Shown one piece after another: positions 16,470-25,184 of a stretch of DNA of 64,000 nt (positions within the stretch are counted from its first letter, which is position 1; each line of letters starts with the position of its first letter). The stretch spans positions 3,276,477-3,340,476 of the forward strand of contig OY282430.1 of NCBI GenBank assembly GCA_958296025.1. The letters are read 5' to 3'. The notes beneath the pieces are model-generated. The model was given only the letters and a program-made list of their open reading frames with translations, did not search any database and was not told the DNA's origin. Source of the DNA: an uncultured Pseudomonadales bacterium (lineage in GTDB: Bacteria; Pseudomonadota; Gammaproteobacteria; Pseudomonadales; Azotimanducaceae). Both the position numbers and the translations under genes were made by a program.

Positions 16470-17276
16470 TTATCCCCCGTGCATGGCGTCGGACTCCACT
16501 AGATGCATGGCGTAGGCCAAGCCAATTCCAGCCAGAAAGGCCAAGGTGAGCTTGCCGCGGTCATGGCTGTGGAAGTGAATTTCCGGCAGCAGGTCGCTGA
16601 GAGAAATACATAGAAAGGCACCGGCGGAGAACGCCAGCGCACGGCCCACGAGCGCCTCCTGCCCAGTGCCGACCAGCCCCACGCCCCAAAATGTCAGAAA
16701 AGCCGCCGTCGGGCAGATCAAGGCGAAGCCAACGTTGACCATCCGGCGGGCGCGGCCATGCAAATGGGCGGCTTGCATGATGCCGGTGATCGACAGGGCG
16801 TCCAAGGGCTTGTGCAGAAAAATCGCCAGAAACACACCACCGCCAACAAGCCCGACACCGCCAGCCCGGACGCTTGCGCCGAGCGCAAGCCCCTCAACCA
16901 AGGAGTGCAAACTCATGCCCGAAGCAATGCCCATCCAGCTCAAGGAGTGTGCGCCGGTGTCATGGGCGCCGCTGCTGAAGTCATGCTGGTGGAAAGGTAG
17001 AACCCTGAGCAACACCACCATGAAGATCATGCCCAGCATCGTCCACCACACGACCGCTTCGATCGCCTCCGGCCCGACCAGCCGCGCCAAACCGTGGGGC
17101 ATGAGGTGGTAAAGAGCCACGCCGAGAATCAAGCCGGCCACTACGCTCATGGCCAAATGGATGCGGGTGTGAGTCATGCGCACAGCGGACGGCAGCCAAC
17201 CGCCGAACAGGGAGGCGGCGACGATGGCGACAGCGTACGCCGTCAGCAAGAAGAAGGCTGCATCCACGGCGGTCAT
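16470..17276 (-). CDS. ZIP-family divalent metal transporter
   Basis: Inner-membrane protein of 268 residues from the ATG at 17276, with about eight hydrophobic helices. HSLVEGLALGAS is the conserved H-S-x-x-E-G metal site of ZIP helix IV. HKPLDALS is the matching helix V motif, with Asp in place of the usual Glu. A His-rich loop (HQHDFSSGAHDTGAHS) precedes them, and SLSDLLPEIHFHSHD is near the end. It probably imports zinc or a similar ion. A palindromic repeat of the thrC type lies just upstream at 17294. Confidence 0.85.
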   Translation of the reverse strand: MTAVDAAFFLLTAYAVAIVAASLFGGWLPSAVRMTHTRIHLAMSVVAGLILGVALYHLMPHGLARLVGPEAIEAVVWWTMLGMIFMVVLLRVLPFHQHDFSSGAHDTGAHSLSWMGIASGMSLHSLVEGLALGASVRAGGVGLVGGGVFLAIFLHKPLDALSITGIMQAAHLHGRARRMVNVGFALICPTAAFLTFWGVGLVGTGQEALVGRALAFSAGAFLCISLSDLLPEIHFHSHDRGKLTLAFLAGIGLAYAMHLVESDAMHGG

Positions 17277-17293
17277 TTTACAGGATGGGAGTG

Positions 17294-17327
17294 CCGGGGA
17301 GCGCGAGGGAGAACCTCTCGCATGAAA
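17294..17327. repeat. Dispersed palindromic repeat, single copy
   Basis: This sequence (CCGGGGAGCGCGAGGG, then six bases, then CTCTCGCATGAAA) is a variant of the 44-bp unit at 23899-24030. It can form a short GCGAG/CTCGC hairpin and lies 18 bp upstream of the ZIP start codon, so it would be in the leader of that gene. Confidence 0.65.
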
Positions 17328-17430
17328 AGAACCCCAGCCGCTGCACACCCAGCGCCAGCTCCGACCAACCGCCAACACTGGGCCTTGTGACCAGAACCAG
17401 AACCCTTGCGAAGCCAGCGTACGGGCTGGT

Positions 17431-17619
17431 TTAGGGCCTTTCAGAACCCCGCCCGGTGAAGCCCTCAAACATGCCTTCCAGCCGGGCGATGCGCTCGCGC
17501 ACATCGCCCACGTCCCTGCGGATATCGGCCATGTCGCTGCGCAGATTGCGATTGACGGAGAGAATAAGCCCAGCCAACGCCACGCCCACTGCCACTATCG
17601 CCCAAATTTCAGTGCCCAT
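17431..17619 (-). CDS. Small membrane-anchored coiled-coil protein
   Basis: A 62-residue product from the ATG at 17619. An N-terminal hydrophobic helix (IWAIVAVGVALAGLILSV) is followed by a charged heptad-like helix (RSDMADIRRDVGDVRERIARLEGMFEGF). Many bacteria encode such short hypothetical proteins; the function is unknown. It could pair with another membrane component, but none is adjacent. Confidence 0.65.
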   Translation of the reverse strand: MGTEIWAIVAVGVALAGLILSVNRNLRSDMADIRRDVGDVRERIARLEGMFEGFTGRGSERP

Positions 17620-17723
17620 AACGCAACCCGTCCATGGTTTATGCACCCTAACACATTGCATTTCCCATGCCCTCTTCTTGTTTTGAAAGTTCCCGCGCCA
17701 TTCCGGCCCGTTCAGAGCGCAGC

Positions 17724-19256
17724 TCACTGCCGCCCCATTCTTTCCCAGTCGATGGCGCGGTAGCTTAGGGCCTCGGCCACTTCCGCCGCGCCGACGTTCT
17801 CCGCTTGGTTCAGGTCGCCGATGGTCCAGGCCACCTTGATGATCTTGTGGTAACTGCGGGCGGACAGGTGGTACTTGTCGATGGCCTGGGTCAGCAGCGC
17901 TTGCGCAGCGCCGGTCAGGGGCGCCTGCTTGGCCGCCAACGGGCCGGCTAAATGGCCGTTCAAGACACCTTGACGGGTGGCCTGCCGACGCCGGGCGGCG
18001 GCCACTTCGGCAGCCAGGGCGTGGCCATCCGTTGCCGGCCCGTCGCGCTCCGCCAGCAACTCCTTGGGCAGGTTGGGCAACCAGAGCTGCATGTCGATGC
18101 GGTCCAGCAAGGGGCCGGACACCCGCGCCTGGTACGCTTGCACTTGGCGCGGTTGACAGCGGCACAGGCCTTCGGCGCAGACACGGCCGACCGGGCAGGG
18201 GTTCATGGCGGCAATGAGTTGAAAGTTGGCCGGAAAGGTCACCCGATAGTTGGCCCGGGTGATGGTGGCCTGCTGGGTTTCCAGCGGCTCCCGCAGCAGG
18301 TTCAGCACCCGGGGCTGAAAATGCGGCATCTCATCCAGAAAGAGTACGCCGTGATGGGCTAAGGAAGCCTCCCCTGGGGTGGCGCTATGGCCGCCGCCGA
18401 TGATCGCCGGAGCGGTGGCGGAGTGGTGCGGATCCCGCCAAGGCACCAGATCATATGCCTCCCGAATCAGCCCAGCGCTGGAATAGACAGCGGCCACTTC
18501 CAACGCTTGGGCTTCCGTCAATTTGGGCAGCAGGCCCACCAGGCTTCGGGCCAGCATGGTCTTGCCGACGCCCGGCGGCCCCACCATCAGGAAGTGGTGG
18601 CCGCCGGCCGCCGCTACCTGCAACGCCCGCTTGGCTGTCTGCTGGCCCTTCACCAAGCCAATCAAATCCTCATGCTCGACCGGGGTTGGCGGGCTGCCGG
18701 CCTTGAGCGGCTGCGCCTTCTCCGGATGGGCCACCAACTCCAACACATCGCGCAGCTGGGCGCAGGGCGCCAAGGCGCGGGAGCTAACCAACTCGGCCTC
18801 CGCCCGGTTGGCTTCCGGGACCACCAGGATGGCGTCCTGCGCCTGCATGGCCAAGGCCGCCGGCAACACGCCCCGGGTGTGCCGCAGCGCCCCGTACAAG
18901 CCGAGCTCCGCCAGGAACTCGAAGCGGTGCAGGTGTTCCGTGGCCACTTGGCTGGTGGCGGCCAGCAGGCTCATGGCGATAGCCAAGTCGAAGCGTCCGC
19001 CCTGCTTGGCGAGGTCCGCCGGGGCCAGATTGACCACCACCCGGCCTTGCGGAAAGCGGAAGCGGTTGTTCTCAATGGCGCTGCGCACCCGGTCACGGGC
19101 TTCGCGCACGGCGGTTTCCGGCAAGCCGACCAAGGTGAAACGCGGCAAGCCGGCGCCGATGTGCGCCTCCACCGTGACCCTGGGCGAAGCCATGCCGAGC
19201 TGTGCACGGGTGCGCACCGCCGCAATCCGCGGCGTCCTGGAGGCGGAAGGGTTCAA
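17724..19256 (-). CDS. comM: ComM/YifB family Mg-chelatase-like AAA+ ATPase
   Basis: Hexameric helicase-like ATPase that promotes branch migration during natural transformation. It has 510 residues: an N-terminal ChlI-like domain (RAQLGMASPRVTVEAHIG, then LVGLPETAVREARDRV), Walker A VGPPGVGKTMLARSL, Walker B GVLFLDEMPHF and the C-terminal Mg-chelatase domain with four-cysteine stretch CPVGRVCAEGLCRC. The apparent start is a TTG at 19256 overlapping the ubiK stop by four bases, so the two are translationally coupled; an internal start is possible. Confidence 0.93.
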   Translation of the reverse strand: MNPSASRTPRIAAVRTRAQLGMASPRVTVEAHIGAGLPRFTLVGLPETAVREARDRVRSAIENNRFRFPQGRVVVNLAPADLAKQGGRFDLAIAMSLLAATSQVATEHLHRFEFLAELGLYGALRHTRGVLPAALAMQAQDAILVVPEANRAEAELVSSRALAPCAQLRDVLELVAHPEKAQPLKAGSPPTPVEHEDLIGLVKGQQTAKRALQVAAAGGHHFLMVGPPGVGKTMLARSLVGLLPKLTEAQALEVAAVYSSAGLIREAYDLVPWRDPHHSATAPAIIGGGHSATPGEASLAHHGVLFLDEMPHFQPRVLNLLREPLETQQATITRANYRVTFPANFQLIAAMNPCPVGRVCAEGLCRCQPRQVQAYQARVSGPLLDRIDMQLWLPNLPKELLAERDGPATDGHALAAEVAAARRRQATRQGVLNGHLAGPLAAKQAPLTGAAQALLTQAIDKYHLSARSYHKIIKVAWTIGDLNQAENVGAAEVAEALSYRAIDWERMGRQ

Positions 19257-19492
19257 TCCCGCGCCGCTTCCAGGTTCCCTACTCGGCTTTCGAGGCCGGC
19301 CACCAAGGCCTGCAGATCCCGCAACGCCTGCATATGCACCTCAAACTCCCGCCGGGGAACCAGTTGAAACGCTTCGAAAAAGCGCTCAATGGCATGTTGG
19401 ATCTCGTCCCCCACCGCCGCCGGCGCTCGGCCGTCCAACAGTTGGCGAATCCGTTCGATGAGCGTCTCGAGGGGTGTTTTTTGTTCGGTCAT
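19253..19492 (-). CDS. ubiK: Ubiquinone biosynthesis accessory factor UbiK
   Basis: This 79-residue protein is of the YqiC/BMFP type, a small coiled-coil trimer that helps the Ubi complex handle lipids. It has an amphipathic N-terminal helix (LETLIERIRQLL), then AVGDEIQHAIERFFEAFQLVPRREFEVH and a C-terminal coiled coil LRDLQALVAGLESRVGNLE. Its stop overlaps comM by four bases. The ubiK-comM pair beside glnK-amtB is a conserved gammaproteobacterial arrangement. Confidence 0.9.
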   Translation of the reverse strand: MTEQKTPLETLIERIRQLLDGRAPAAVGDEIQHAIERFFEAFQLVPRREFEVHMQALRDLQALVAGLESRVGNLEAARD

Positions 19493-19626
19493 GGACGGGG
19501 GCCTAGTTCCTGCAACGGGGCCATGCTAACCATCCCGCAGCACCATCTCTAGGGCCAATGTCCTACATGGCCGTGCGAATGCGCCACTCTGTGATGTGCG
19601 ACCCCGCCGCATCGCCGGGCAACCAA

Positions 19627-19666
19627 TGCACTAAGATGGTGCGTACAAGCGCACCAATTCGGAACC
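19627..19666 (+). promoter_or_regulatory. Probable paired NtrC binding sites
   Basis: TGCACTAAGATGGTGCG (19627-19643) fits the dyad TGCACC-N5-GGTGCA at 10 of 12 positions. A weaker dyad, CGCACC-AATTC-GGAACC (19650-19666), is centred about 23 bp away, two helical turns. They lie about 100 bp upstream of the sigma-54 promoter, a usual enhancer distance. Confidence 0.65.
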
Positions 19667-19730
19667 TAAGCAGGGCAATCCCGCCCCGATGCCTAGGGAA
19701 AATCCCAGCTGGCACCGCCGCAAACCAGTT

Positions 19731-19746
19731 TGGCACGAATCTTGAT
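19731..19746 (+). promoter_or_regulatory. Sigma-54 (RpoN) promoter
   Basis: TGGCACGAATCTTGAT matches the -24/-12 consensus TGGCACGRNNNTTGCW at all positions except C to A in the -12 dinucleotide. It lies 73 bp upstream of the porin ATG and is expected to drive porin-glnK-amtB under nitrogen limitation. Confidence 0.7.
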
Positions 19747-19818
19747 TGCGCTTTAGGCCCGTCTTTTAAGGCAACGGCCACCAATGCGGCGAACCCATCA
19801 ACTAATGGAGATGAAACC

Positions 19819-20532
19819 ATGAAAAAACTACTTGCAGGCGTTCTGGCCATGGCGGCGGGTTACGCCGCTGCGGCGGAGTTTTCCGGCAACGTGGCCTACC
19901 AGACGGACTACCGCTTCCGCGGCATTTCCCAAGGCGACCGATCCCAAGCCATCCAAGGCGGTTTCGACATCGCCTTGGACAGCGGCCTCTACTTCGGCAC
20001 TTGGGCCTCCAACGTGGGCGGCTGGTCCGGCGGCACTGTCGAAGTTGACTACTACGGCGGCTTCGGCATGGACCTGTCCGAGAGCACCGCGGTGGACGCC
20101 GGGGTGATCTACTACGGCTACCCGGAGGATGACGCCTCGCCAGACTTGGACTACTTGGAGATCTACGGCAGCCTCTCCTTCCAGGACTTGACCCTGGGCG
20201 CCAATTTTTCCCCCGACTACTTCGCCGGCACGGATGCCTTTTGGTATCTCTACGGCGACTATTCCCTGGGCTTGGCGGAGAACATCTCGCTGGATTTCCA
20301 CTTCGGCTTCAACCTCTTTGACGGGAAGGACGCCGGCGAGGCCTTCGGCATCGGCGACGTGGATGATCCCGACGACAGCTACATCGACTATTCGGTGGGG
20401 CTGGGCACTTCCGGCTTCGGCTTGGATTGGGGCCTCACCCTAATCGGCACCAATCTAAGCCAGAGTGAATGCTTCGACGGCACCAAGTTGTGCGACACAA
20501 CCGTGGTGCTGTCGGTATCGAAAAGCCTGTAA
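19819..20532 (+). CDS. TorF-like putative porin (TIGR02001 family)
   Basis: Outer-membrane beta-barrel precursor of 237 residues from the ATG at 19819. The signal peptide MKKLLAGVLAMAAGYAAAA is followed by the family opening FSGNVAYQTDYRFRGISQ. Alternating aromatic strands follow (YFGTWASNVG, VEVDYYGGFG, LDYLEIYGSLSF). One Cys pair (SECFDGTKLC) is near the end. Position upstream of glnK-amtB behind a nitrogen promoter suggests a porin for small nitrogen compounds; that role is inferred. Confidence 0.85.
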   Translation: MKKLLAGVLAMAAGYAAAAEFSGNVAYQTDYRFRGISQGDRSQAIQGGFDIALDSGLYFGTWASNVGGWSGGTVEVDYYGGFGMDLSESTAVDAGVIYYGYPEDDASPDLDYLEIYGSLSFQDLTLGANFSPDYFAGTDAFWYLYGDYSLGLAENISLDFHFGFNLFDGKDAGEAFGIGDVDDPDDSYIDYSVGLGTSGFGLDWGLTLIGTNLSQSECFDGTKLCDTTVVLSVSKSL

Positions 20533-20536
20533 TTGA

Positions 20537-20938
<402 letters not shown>

Positions 20939-20998
20939 CGCCGATGTCCGCTAGCCATTGCGGACCGGCGCAGCGGCGCAGAACCCTAACAAGGAGAC

Positions 20999-22249
20999 AT
21001 GATCGTGGAAGATCTGATTCAAACCAACTATGCGCTCGACACCTTCTACTTCTTGGTCATGGGGGTGTTGGTGATGTTCATGGCGCCGGGCTTCGCCATG
21101 CTGGAGGCCGGCATGGTGCGCGCCAAGAACACTTCGGAGATCCTCACCAAGAACATCGCGCTGTTCGCCATCGCCTGCATCATGTACATGGTTTGCGGCT
21201 ACGCGATCATGTACCCAGGCACCGGAGAAGGCGCATGGCTGCCCATCCTGGGCCTCAGCATCGGCGAGGAGAACGCCGCCGACGCGGTGCTGGCCTCTGG
21301 AGGAGAAACCTACTACTCAGCGCGGTCTGACTTCTTCTTCCAAGTCGTGTTCGTGGCCACAGCCATGTCCATCGTCTCCGGCGCGGTGGCCGAACGCATG
21401 AAGCTATGGGCGTTCCTCATCTTCGCCGTGATGATGACCGGCTTCATCTACCCGGTGCAGGGCTTCTGGAAGTGGGGCGGCGGCGCCCTTGATGAGGCCG
21501 GCTTCCTGGACTTCGCCGGTTCCGGCGTGGTCCACATGTGCGGCGCCACGGCGGCCCTAGCCGGGGTGCTGCTGCTAGGACCGCGCAACGGCAAGTACGG
21601 GGCGGACGGCCAGGTGCATGCCCTGCCAGGCGCCAACATGCCGTTGGCCACCTTGGGCATGTTCATCCTCTGGTTCGGCTGGTTCGGCTTCAACGGCGGC
21701 TCCGTACTCAAGCTCAGCAACGTGGACGAGGCCAACGCCGTCGCTCAAGTGTTTGTCAACACCAACATCGCCGCCTCCGGCGGGCTGATTGCGGCGCTCA
21801 TTACCGCTCGCCTGCTGTACGGCAAGGCGGACCTCACCATGGCCTTGAACGGCGCTCTCGCCGGGCTGGTGTCCATCACCGCGGAGCCGCTGACGGGGAG
21901 CATTCAACAGTCCATGCTAGTTGGAATCGGCGGCGGCATTCTAGTGGTGTTCTCCATCTCCGCCTTGGACAAACTCAAGATCGACGACCCGGTGGGCGCC
22001 ATTTCCGTGCATGGCACGGCCGGCGTCTGGGGGCTGCTGGCGGTCTGCATCACCAACCCCGAAGCCAGCTTTACGGCGCAGATCCTGGGCATCCTGTGCA
22101 TCTTCGCCTGGACCTTCATCCTCAGCCTCATCGTCTGGTATGCGCTGAAAGCGACCATGGGCATCCGCATCACGGAAGAGGAGGAGTACATCGGCGCCGA
22201 CCTGGCCGAAACCGGCATCGAGGCCTATCCCGAATTCGTCAAGGTGTAG
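20999..22249 (+). CDS. amtB: Ammonium transporter AmtB
   Basis: Trimeric inner-membrane ammonium channel of 416 residues with 11 expected helices. The pore His pair is visible in SGVVHMCGATAALAG and ISVHGTAGVWG. FWKWGGGALDEAGFLDFAGS and LGMFILWFGWFGFNGGS are family blocks. There is no long cleaved signal. ATG 20999 lies very close to AAGGAG; a GTG at 21005 has better spacing and may be the true start. The gene ends in a strong terminator, closing the nitrogen operon. Confidence 0.95.
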   Translation: MIVEDLIQTNYALDTFYFLVMGVLVMFMAPGFAMLEAGMVRAKNTSEILTKNIALFAIACIMYMVCGYAIMYPGTGEGAWLPILGLSIGEENAADAVLASGGETYYSARSDFFFQVVFVATAMSIVSGAVAERMKLWAFLIFAVMMTGFIYPVQGFWKWGGGALDEAGFLDFAGSGVVHMCGATAALAGVLLLGPRNGKYGADGQVHALPGANMPLATLGMFILWFGWFGFNGGSVLKLSNVDEANAVAQVFVNTNIAASGGLIAALITARLLYGKADLTMALNGALAGLVSITAEPLTGSIQQSMLVGIGGGILVVFSISALDKLKIDDPVGAISVHGTAGVWGLLAVCITNPEASFTAQILGILCIFAWTFILSLIVWYALKATMGIRITEEEEYIGADLAETGIEAYPEFVKV

Positions 22250-22318
22250 GCGCTTCCCCGACGGAATGACTGCGGGAACGAGCGAAAGAGACCAGCAAAG
22301 GAAAAAGGAGGTGGACGG

Positions 22319-22364
22319 AAAGCGCCTTGGGCGGGATACTCGCCCAAGGCGCTTTCTTTTTCTC
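22319..22364 (+). terminator. Rho-independent terminator after amtB
   Basis: AAAGCGCCTTGGGCG (22319-22333) pairs perfectly over 15 bp with CGCCCAAGGCGCTTT (22341-22355), with a 7-base loop and a following CTTTTTCTC tract. It separates amtB from thrC, whose ATG is 13 bp beyond. Confidence 0.92.
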
Positions 22365-22376
22365 GGGTTGGGAACC

Positions 22377-23984
22377 ATGCGCTACATCAGCACCCGCGGC
22401 AGCACGGCGCCGCTGCGTTTTCAGGATGCGGTCATCACTGGCTTGGCGCCGGACGGGGGGCTGTTGCTGCCGGAGAAGATCCCCAACGTGGCCAGCGAAC
22501 TGGGCAGCCTGAGAGGCTTGACCTTCCCGGCGCTGGCCAAAGCGCTGCTGCCCAAGTTCATTGATGACATCCCCGTGCCCGACCTGGATGACCTCGTGGA
22601 CGAAGCCTACGCCGGTTTTCACCGCGCCAGCGTGGTGCGCCTGCGGCCGGTGGGGGCGGTGGACGTTCTGGAGCTGTTCCACGGCCCCACACTGGCATTC
22701 AAAGACATCGCCCTGCAGCTTCTAGGCCGCCTGTTCGCCTACATCCTCGAGCGGCGCAACGCCCATCTCAACATCCTGGGCGCCACCAGCGGCGACACCG
22801 GCAGCGCCGCCATCGCCAGCGTATGCGGCCAGCCGCGCATCGACATCTTCGTGATGTACCCCAATGGCCGGGTCAGCCGCCTGCAGGAACTGCAAATGAC
22901 CACAGTGGCGGACGCCAACGTGCATTGCCTCGCCATCAACGGCAGTTTTGACGATTGCCAAACGCTGATGAAGAGCGTCTTCGGCGACCTTGCATTCAAG
23001 AAGCGCCATGCCCTCGGCGCGGTCAACTCCGTGAACTGGGCGCGGGTGTTGGCGCAGATCATCTACTACGCCTACGCCAGCCTGCGGATGACTGCACCGC
23101 AAGACTCGCCCACAGATGGCCTGTCCATGCGCACAAGCAGCGGCGATGCACCGGGCGACAGCGCCGCCGAGGGCAGCCACAGCGTGGCTAAGCCAACCGA
23201 TTTGGATGAACCGATCAACGCCATCACCAGCCCCGGCCCGGCGGCGTTTGACCGGCTTTTGCCCCCACCGTCGTTCTGCGTACCCACAGGCAATTTCGGC
23301 AACGTGTTCGCCGGCTACGTCGCTAAGCACATGGGCTTCCCCATCGACCGTCTAATCGTCGCCACCAACGAGAACGACATTCTGGCGGAATTCTTCGCCT
23401 CCGGTCGATACCGACGCGGCGAGGTGCGTTTCACCGTCTCCCCAGCCATGGACATTCAGGTGGCCAGCAATTTCGAGCGCTTCCTTTACTATCACTTGGA
23501 CGCCGACGCCGAGGCTCTCAAGGCGTTCATGACAAACTTTCAGGCCACCGGCGAAGCCAAGCTGCCCGCCCCCCCTGGCGATGACGTGTTTCTAGCCACC
23601 ACCGTCAACACCGAAGACACCCTCTCCGCGATCCGCGAGGCGCATCGGCAAACCGGCTACACGGCAGACCCACACACCGCCGTCGGCCTAGCCGCCGCCA
23701 GCCGCTTGGCCTTGCCGGGGCCGGTGATCGTCCTGGCCACCGCCCATCCCGCCAAGTTCCCCGAATCCGTCGATGGCGCGACGGGTTTGGCCGCGTCGCA
23801 TCCCGCCTTGGAGGCGCTCAAGGGCCGCCCTGAGCGCAAGACGCTGCTACCGGCCAATTTGAACAGCGTCAAGGCGTACATCGAAGCCCATGCTGGGAGA
23901 GCCTTCAGCCGGGGAGCGCGAGGGGACACCCCTCGCATGAAAGAGCCTTCAGCCGGGGAGCGCGAGGGGACACCCCTCGCATGA
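22377..23984 (+). CDS. thrC: Threonine synthase with internal insertion
   Basis: PLP enzyme making threonine from O-phosphohomoserine. Family motifs are MRYISTRGS, the PLP-lysine Lys109 in GPTLAFKDIALQ, LGATSGDTGSAA and CVPTGNFGNVFAGY. At 535 residues it is long. About 58 extra residues (238-296, rich in Ser, Asp, Pro and Gly) sit just before the PTGNFG motif. The last 30 codons run through tandem palindromic repeats that replaced or extended the natural C-terminus near residue 505. The ATG at 22377 lies directly after the amtB terminator. Confidence 0.92.
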   Translation: MRYISTRGSTAPLRFQDAVITGLAPDGGLLLPEKIPNVASELGSLRGLTFPALAKALLPKFIDDIPVPDLDDLVDEAYAGFHRASVVRLRPVGAVDVLELFHGPTLAFKDIALQLLGRLFAYILERRNAHLNILGATSGDTGSAAIASVCGQPRIDIFVMYPNGRVSRLQELQMTTVADANVHCLAINGSFDDCQTLMKSVFGDLAFKKRHALGAVNSVNWARVLAQIIYYAYASLRMTAPQDSPTDGLSMRTSSGDAPGDSAAEGSHSVAKPTDLDEPINAITSPGPAAFDRLLPPPSFCVPTGNFGNVFAGYVAKHMGFPIDRLIVATNENDILAEFFASGRYRRGEVRFTVSPAMDIQVASNFERFLYYHLDADAEALKAFMTNFQATGEAKLPAPPGDDVFLATTVNTEDTLSAIREAHRQTGYTADPHTAVGLAAASRLALPGPVIVLATAHPAKFPESVDGATGLAASHPALEALKGRPERKTLLPANLNSVKAYIEAHAGRAFSRGARGDTPRMKEPSAGEREGTPLA

Positions 23985-24030
23985 AAGAGCCTTCAGCCGG
24001 GGAGCGCGAGGGGGAACCCCTCGCATGAAA
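23899..24030. repeat. Three tandem copies of a 44-bp palindromic repeat
   Basis: Units begin at 23899, 23943 and 23987, exactly 44 bases apart. Each contains GAGCCTTCAGCCGGGGAGC followed by GCGAGGGG-ACA-CCCCTCGC, an 8-bp perfect hairpin; the third copy has a GAA loop variant. A diverged single copy is at 17294-17327. There are no spacers. REP/PU-like elements of this sort typically sit at gene 3' ends, affecting mRNA stability or binding gyrase. Confidence 0.85.
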
Positions 24031-24194
24031 ACCCTTCAGTTACGAACTTCCCGCTCGGCGGGAGGAGTTGCCGACGGTGGAAGGCTTCGTTCGGCATCCG
24101 ACCGTGGTTTACGCCCGTCCGGGCAAGGGGCACGGGAACGAAACGTCGTCATCGGCGTCAAAACTAGATCGGTAGGAATGGGCCAATTGAGGGC

Positions 24195-25145
24195 ATGAGC
24201 GAGGTCATCGTCAGCACCGTCGCCAACGCAAGGAAGTTCGTCGATCCGCTGCGCACTGCCGATGGCGAGCGTCGCGCCAGCGTACGGCTCAAGCGGCTGC
24301 GCACACTCTGGTTCAACACCGGCACCCTGTGCAACTTAGCCTGCGGGCATTGCTACATCGAGTCGAGCCCGCACAATGACCGTTTGGTCCACCTGAGCCG
24401 TGCGGAGGCACGGGGCTTCCTCGACGAGCTGGAGACCCTTGGCGCCGGCACCGAGGAGATCGGCTTCACCGGCGGCGAACCCTTCATGAACCCGGATCTG
24501 CTGGGCATGCTGAGGGACAGCCTTGCCGCCGGCTATCGGGCCTTGGTGCTCACCAACGCCATGCGGCCCATGATGAAGCGGGCGGACGAATTGCTGAAAC
24601 TGCGCCATCGCTACGGAGATCAGCTCGTGGTGCGGGTCTCCATCGATCACTACCGGCCCGAACTGCACGAACAAGAGCGGGGCCGCCGTTCCTGGCGGCC
24701 GGCGATGCAGGGCCTGCGCTGGCTCAGCGACAACGGTTTCGCGGTCCATGTCGCCGGCCGGCGGCGCTGGGGAGACGCAGAAGCAGCCCTACGCGACGGC
24801 TTCCAAACGTTGTTCAGCACAGAAGGCATCGACTTGGACGCGCAATGCCCACAACGGCTGACCCTGTTCCCGGAAATGGACGAACGGACCGACACGCCGG
24901 AAGTCACCGCCAAGTGCTGGGCGCTGTTGGGCGTTTGCCCAGACGACCTGATGTGCGCCTCGTCCCGCATGGTGGTGAAGCGCAAAGGGGCCGTCGCGCC
25001 GGAGGTGGTGAGCTGCACCCTGCTGCCATATCAACCGGAGTTCACCTTAGGGGTGCGCCTTGCCGACAGTTTGGGCGAGGTGCTCCTCAACCATCCCCAC
25101 TGTTCAAGGTTCTGCGTCTTGGGCGGCGGACGCTGTTCCGGCTGA
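24195..25145 (+). CDS. Radical SAM protein with C-terminal auxiliary cysteines
   Basis: The product is 316 residues. The radical SAM cluster is bound by CNLACGHC (CxxxCxxC, about residues 45-52), and IGFTGGEPFMNPDLL is the SAM-binding GGE motif. The C-terminal part has several cysteines (CWALLGVC, MCASS, SCTLLPY, HPHCSRFCVLGGGRC) that could hold a second iron-sulfur cluster as in SPASM-like domains. The substrate is unknown. It is monocistronic, ending 39 bp from the convergent HAD gene. Confidence 0.85.
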   Translation: MSEVIVSTVANARKFVDPLRTADGERRASVRLKRLRTLWFNTGTLCNLACGHCYIESSPHNDRLVHLSRAEARGFLDELETLGAGTEEIGFTGGEPFMNPDLLGMLRDSLAAGYRALVLTNAMRPMMKRADELLKLRHRYGDQLVVRVSIDHYRPELHEQERGRRSWRPAMQGLRWLSDNGFAVHVAGRRRWGDAEAALRDGFQTLFSTEGIDLDAQCPQRLTLFPEMDERTDTPEVTAKCWALLGVCPDDLMCASSRMVVKRKGAVAPEVVSCTLLPYQPEFTLGVRLADSLGEVLLNHPHCSRFCVLGGGRCSG

Positions 25146-25184
25146 ACGGGCTGGCCGGTTTCCAAGATGGGCCAATTCCGTCCT

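Noticed and set aside
18387-19461. Two long plus-strand open frames opposite comM
   Set aside because: They are shadows of comM/ubiK; neither has recognisable motifs or a ribosome binding site.
23899-24030. Possible CRISPR array
   Set aside because: The 44-bp units abut with no unique spacers, contain a palindrome typical of REP elements, and no cas gene is present.
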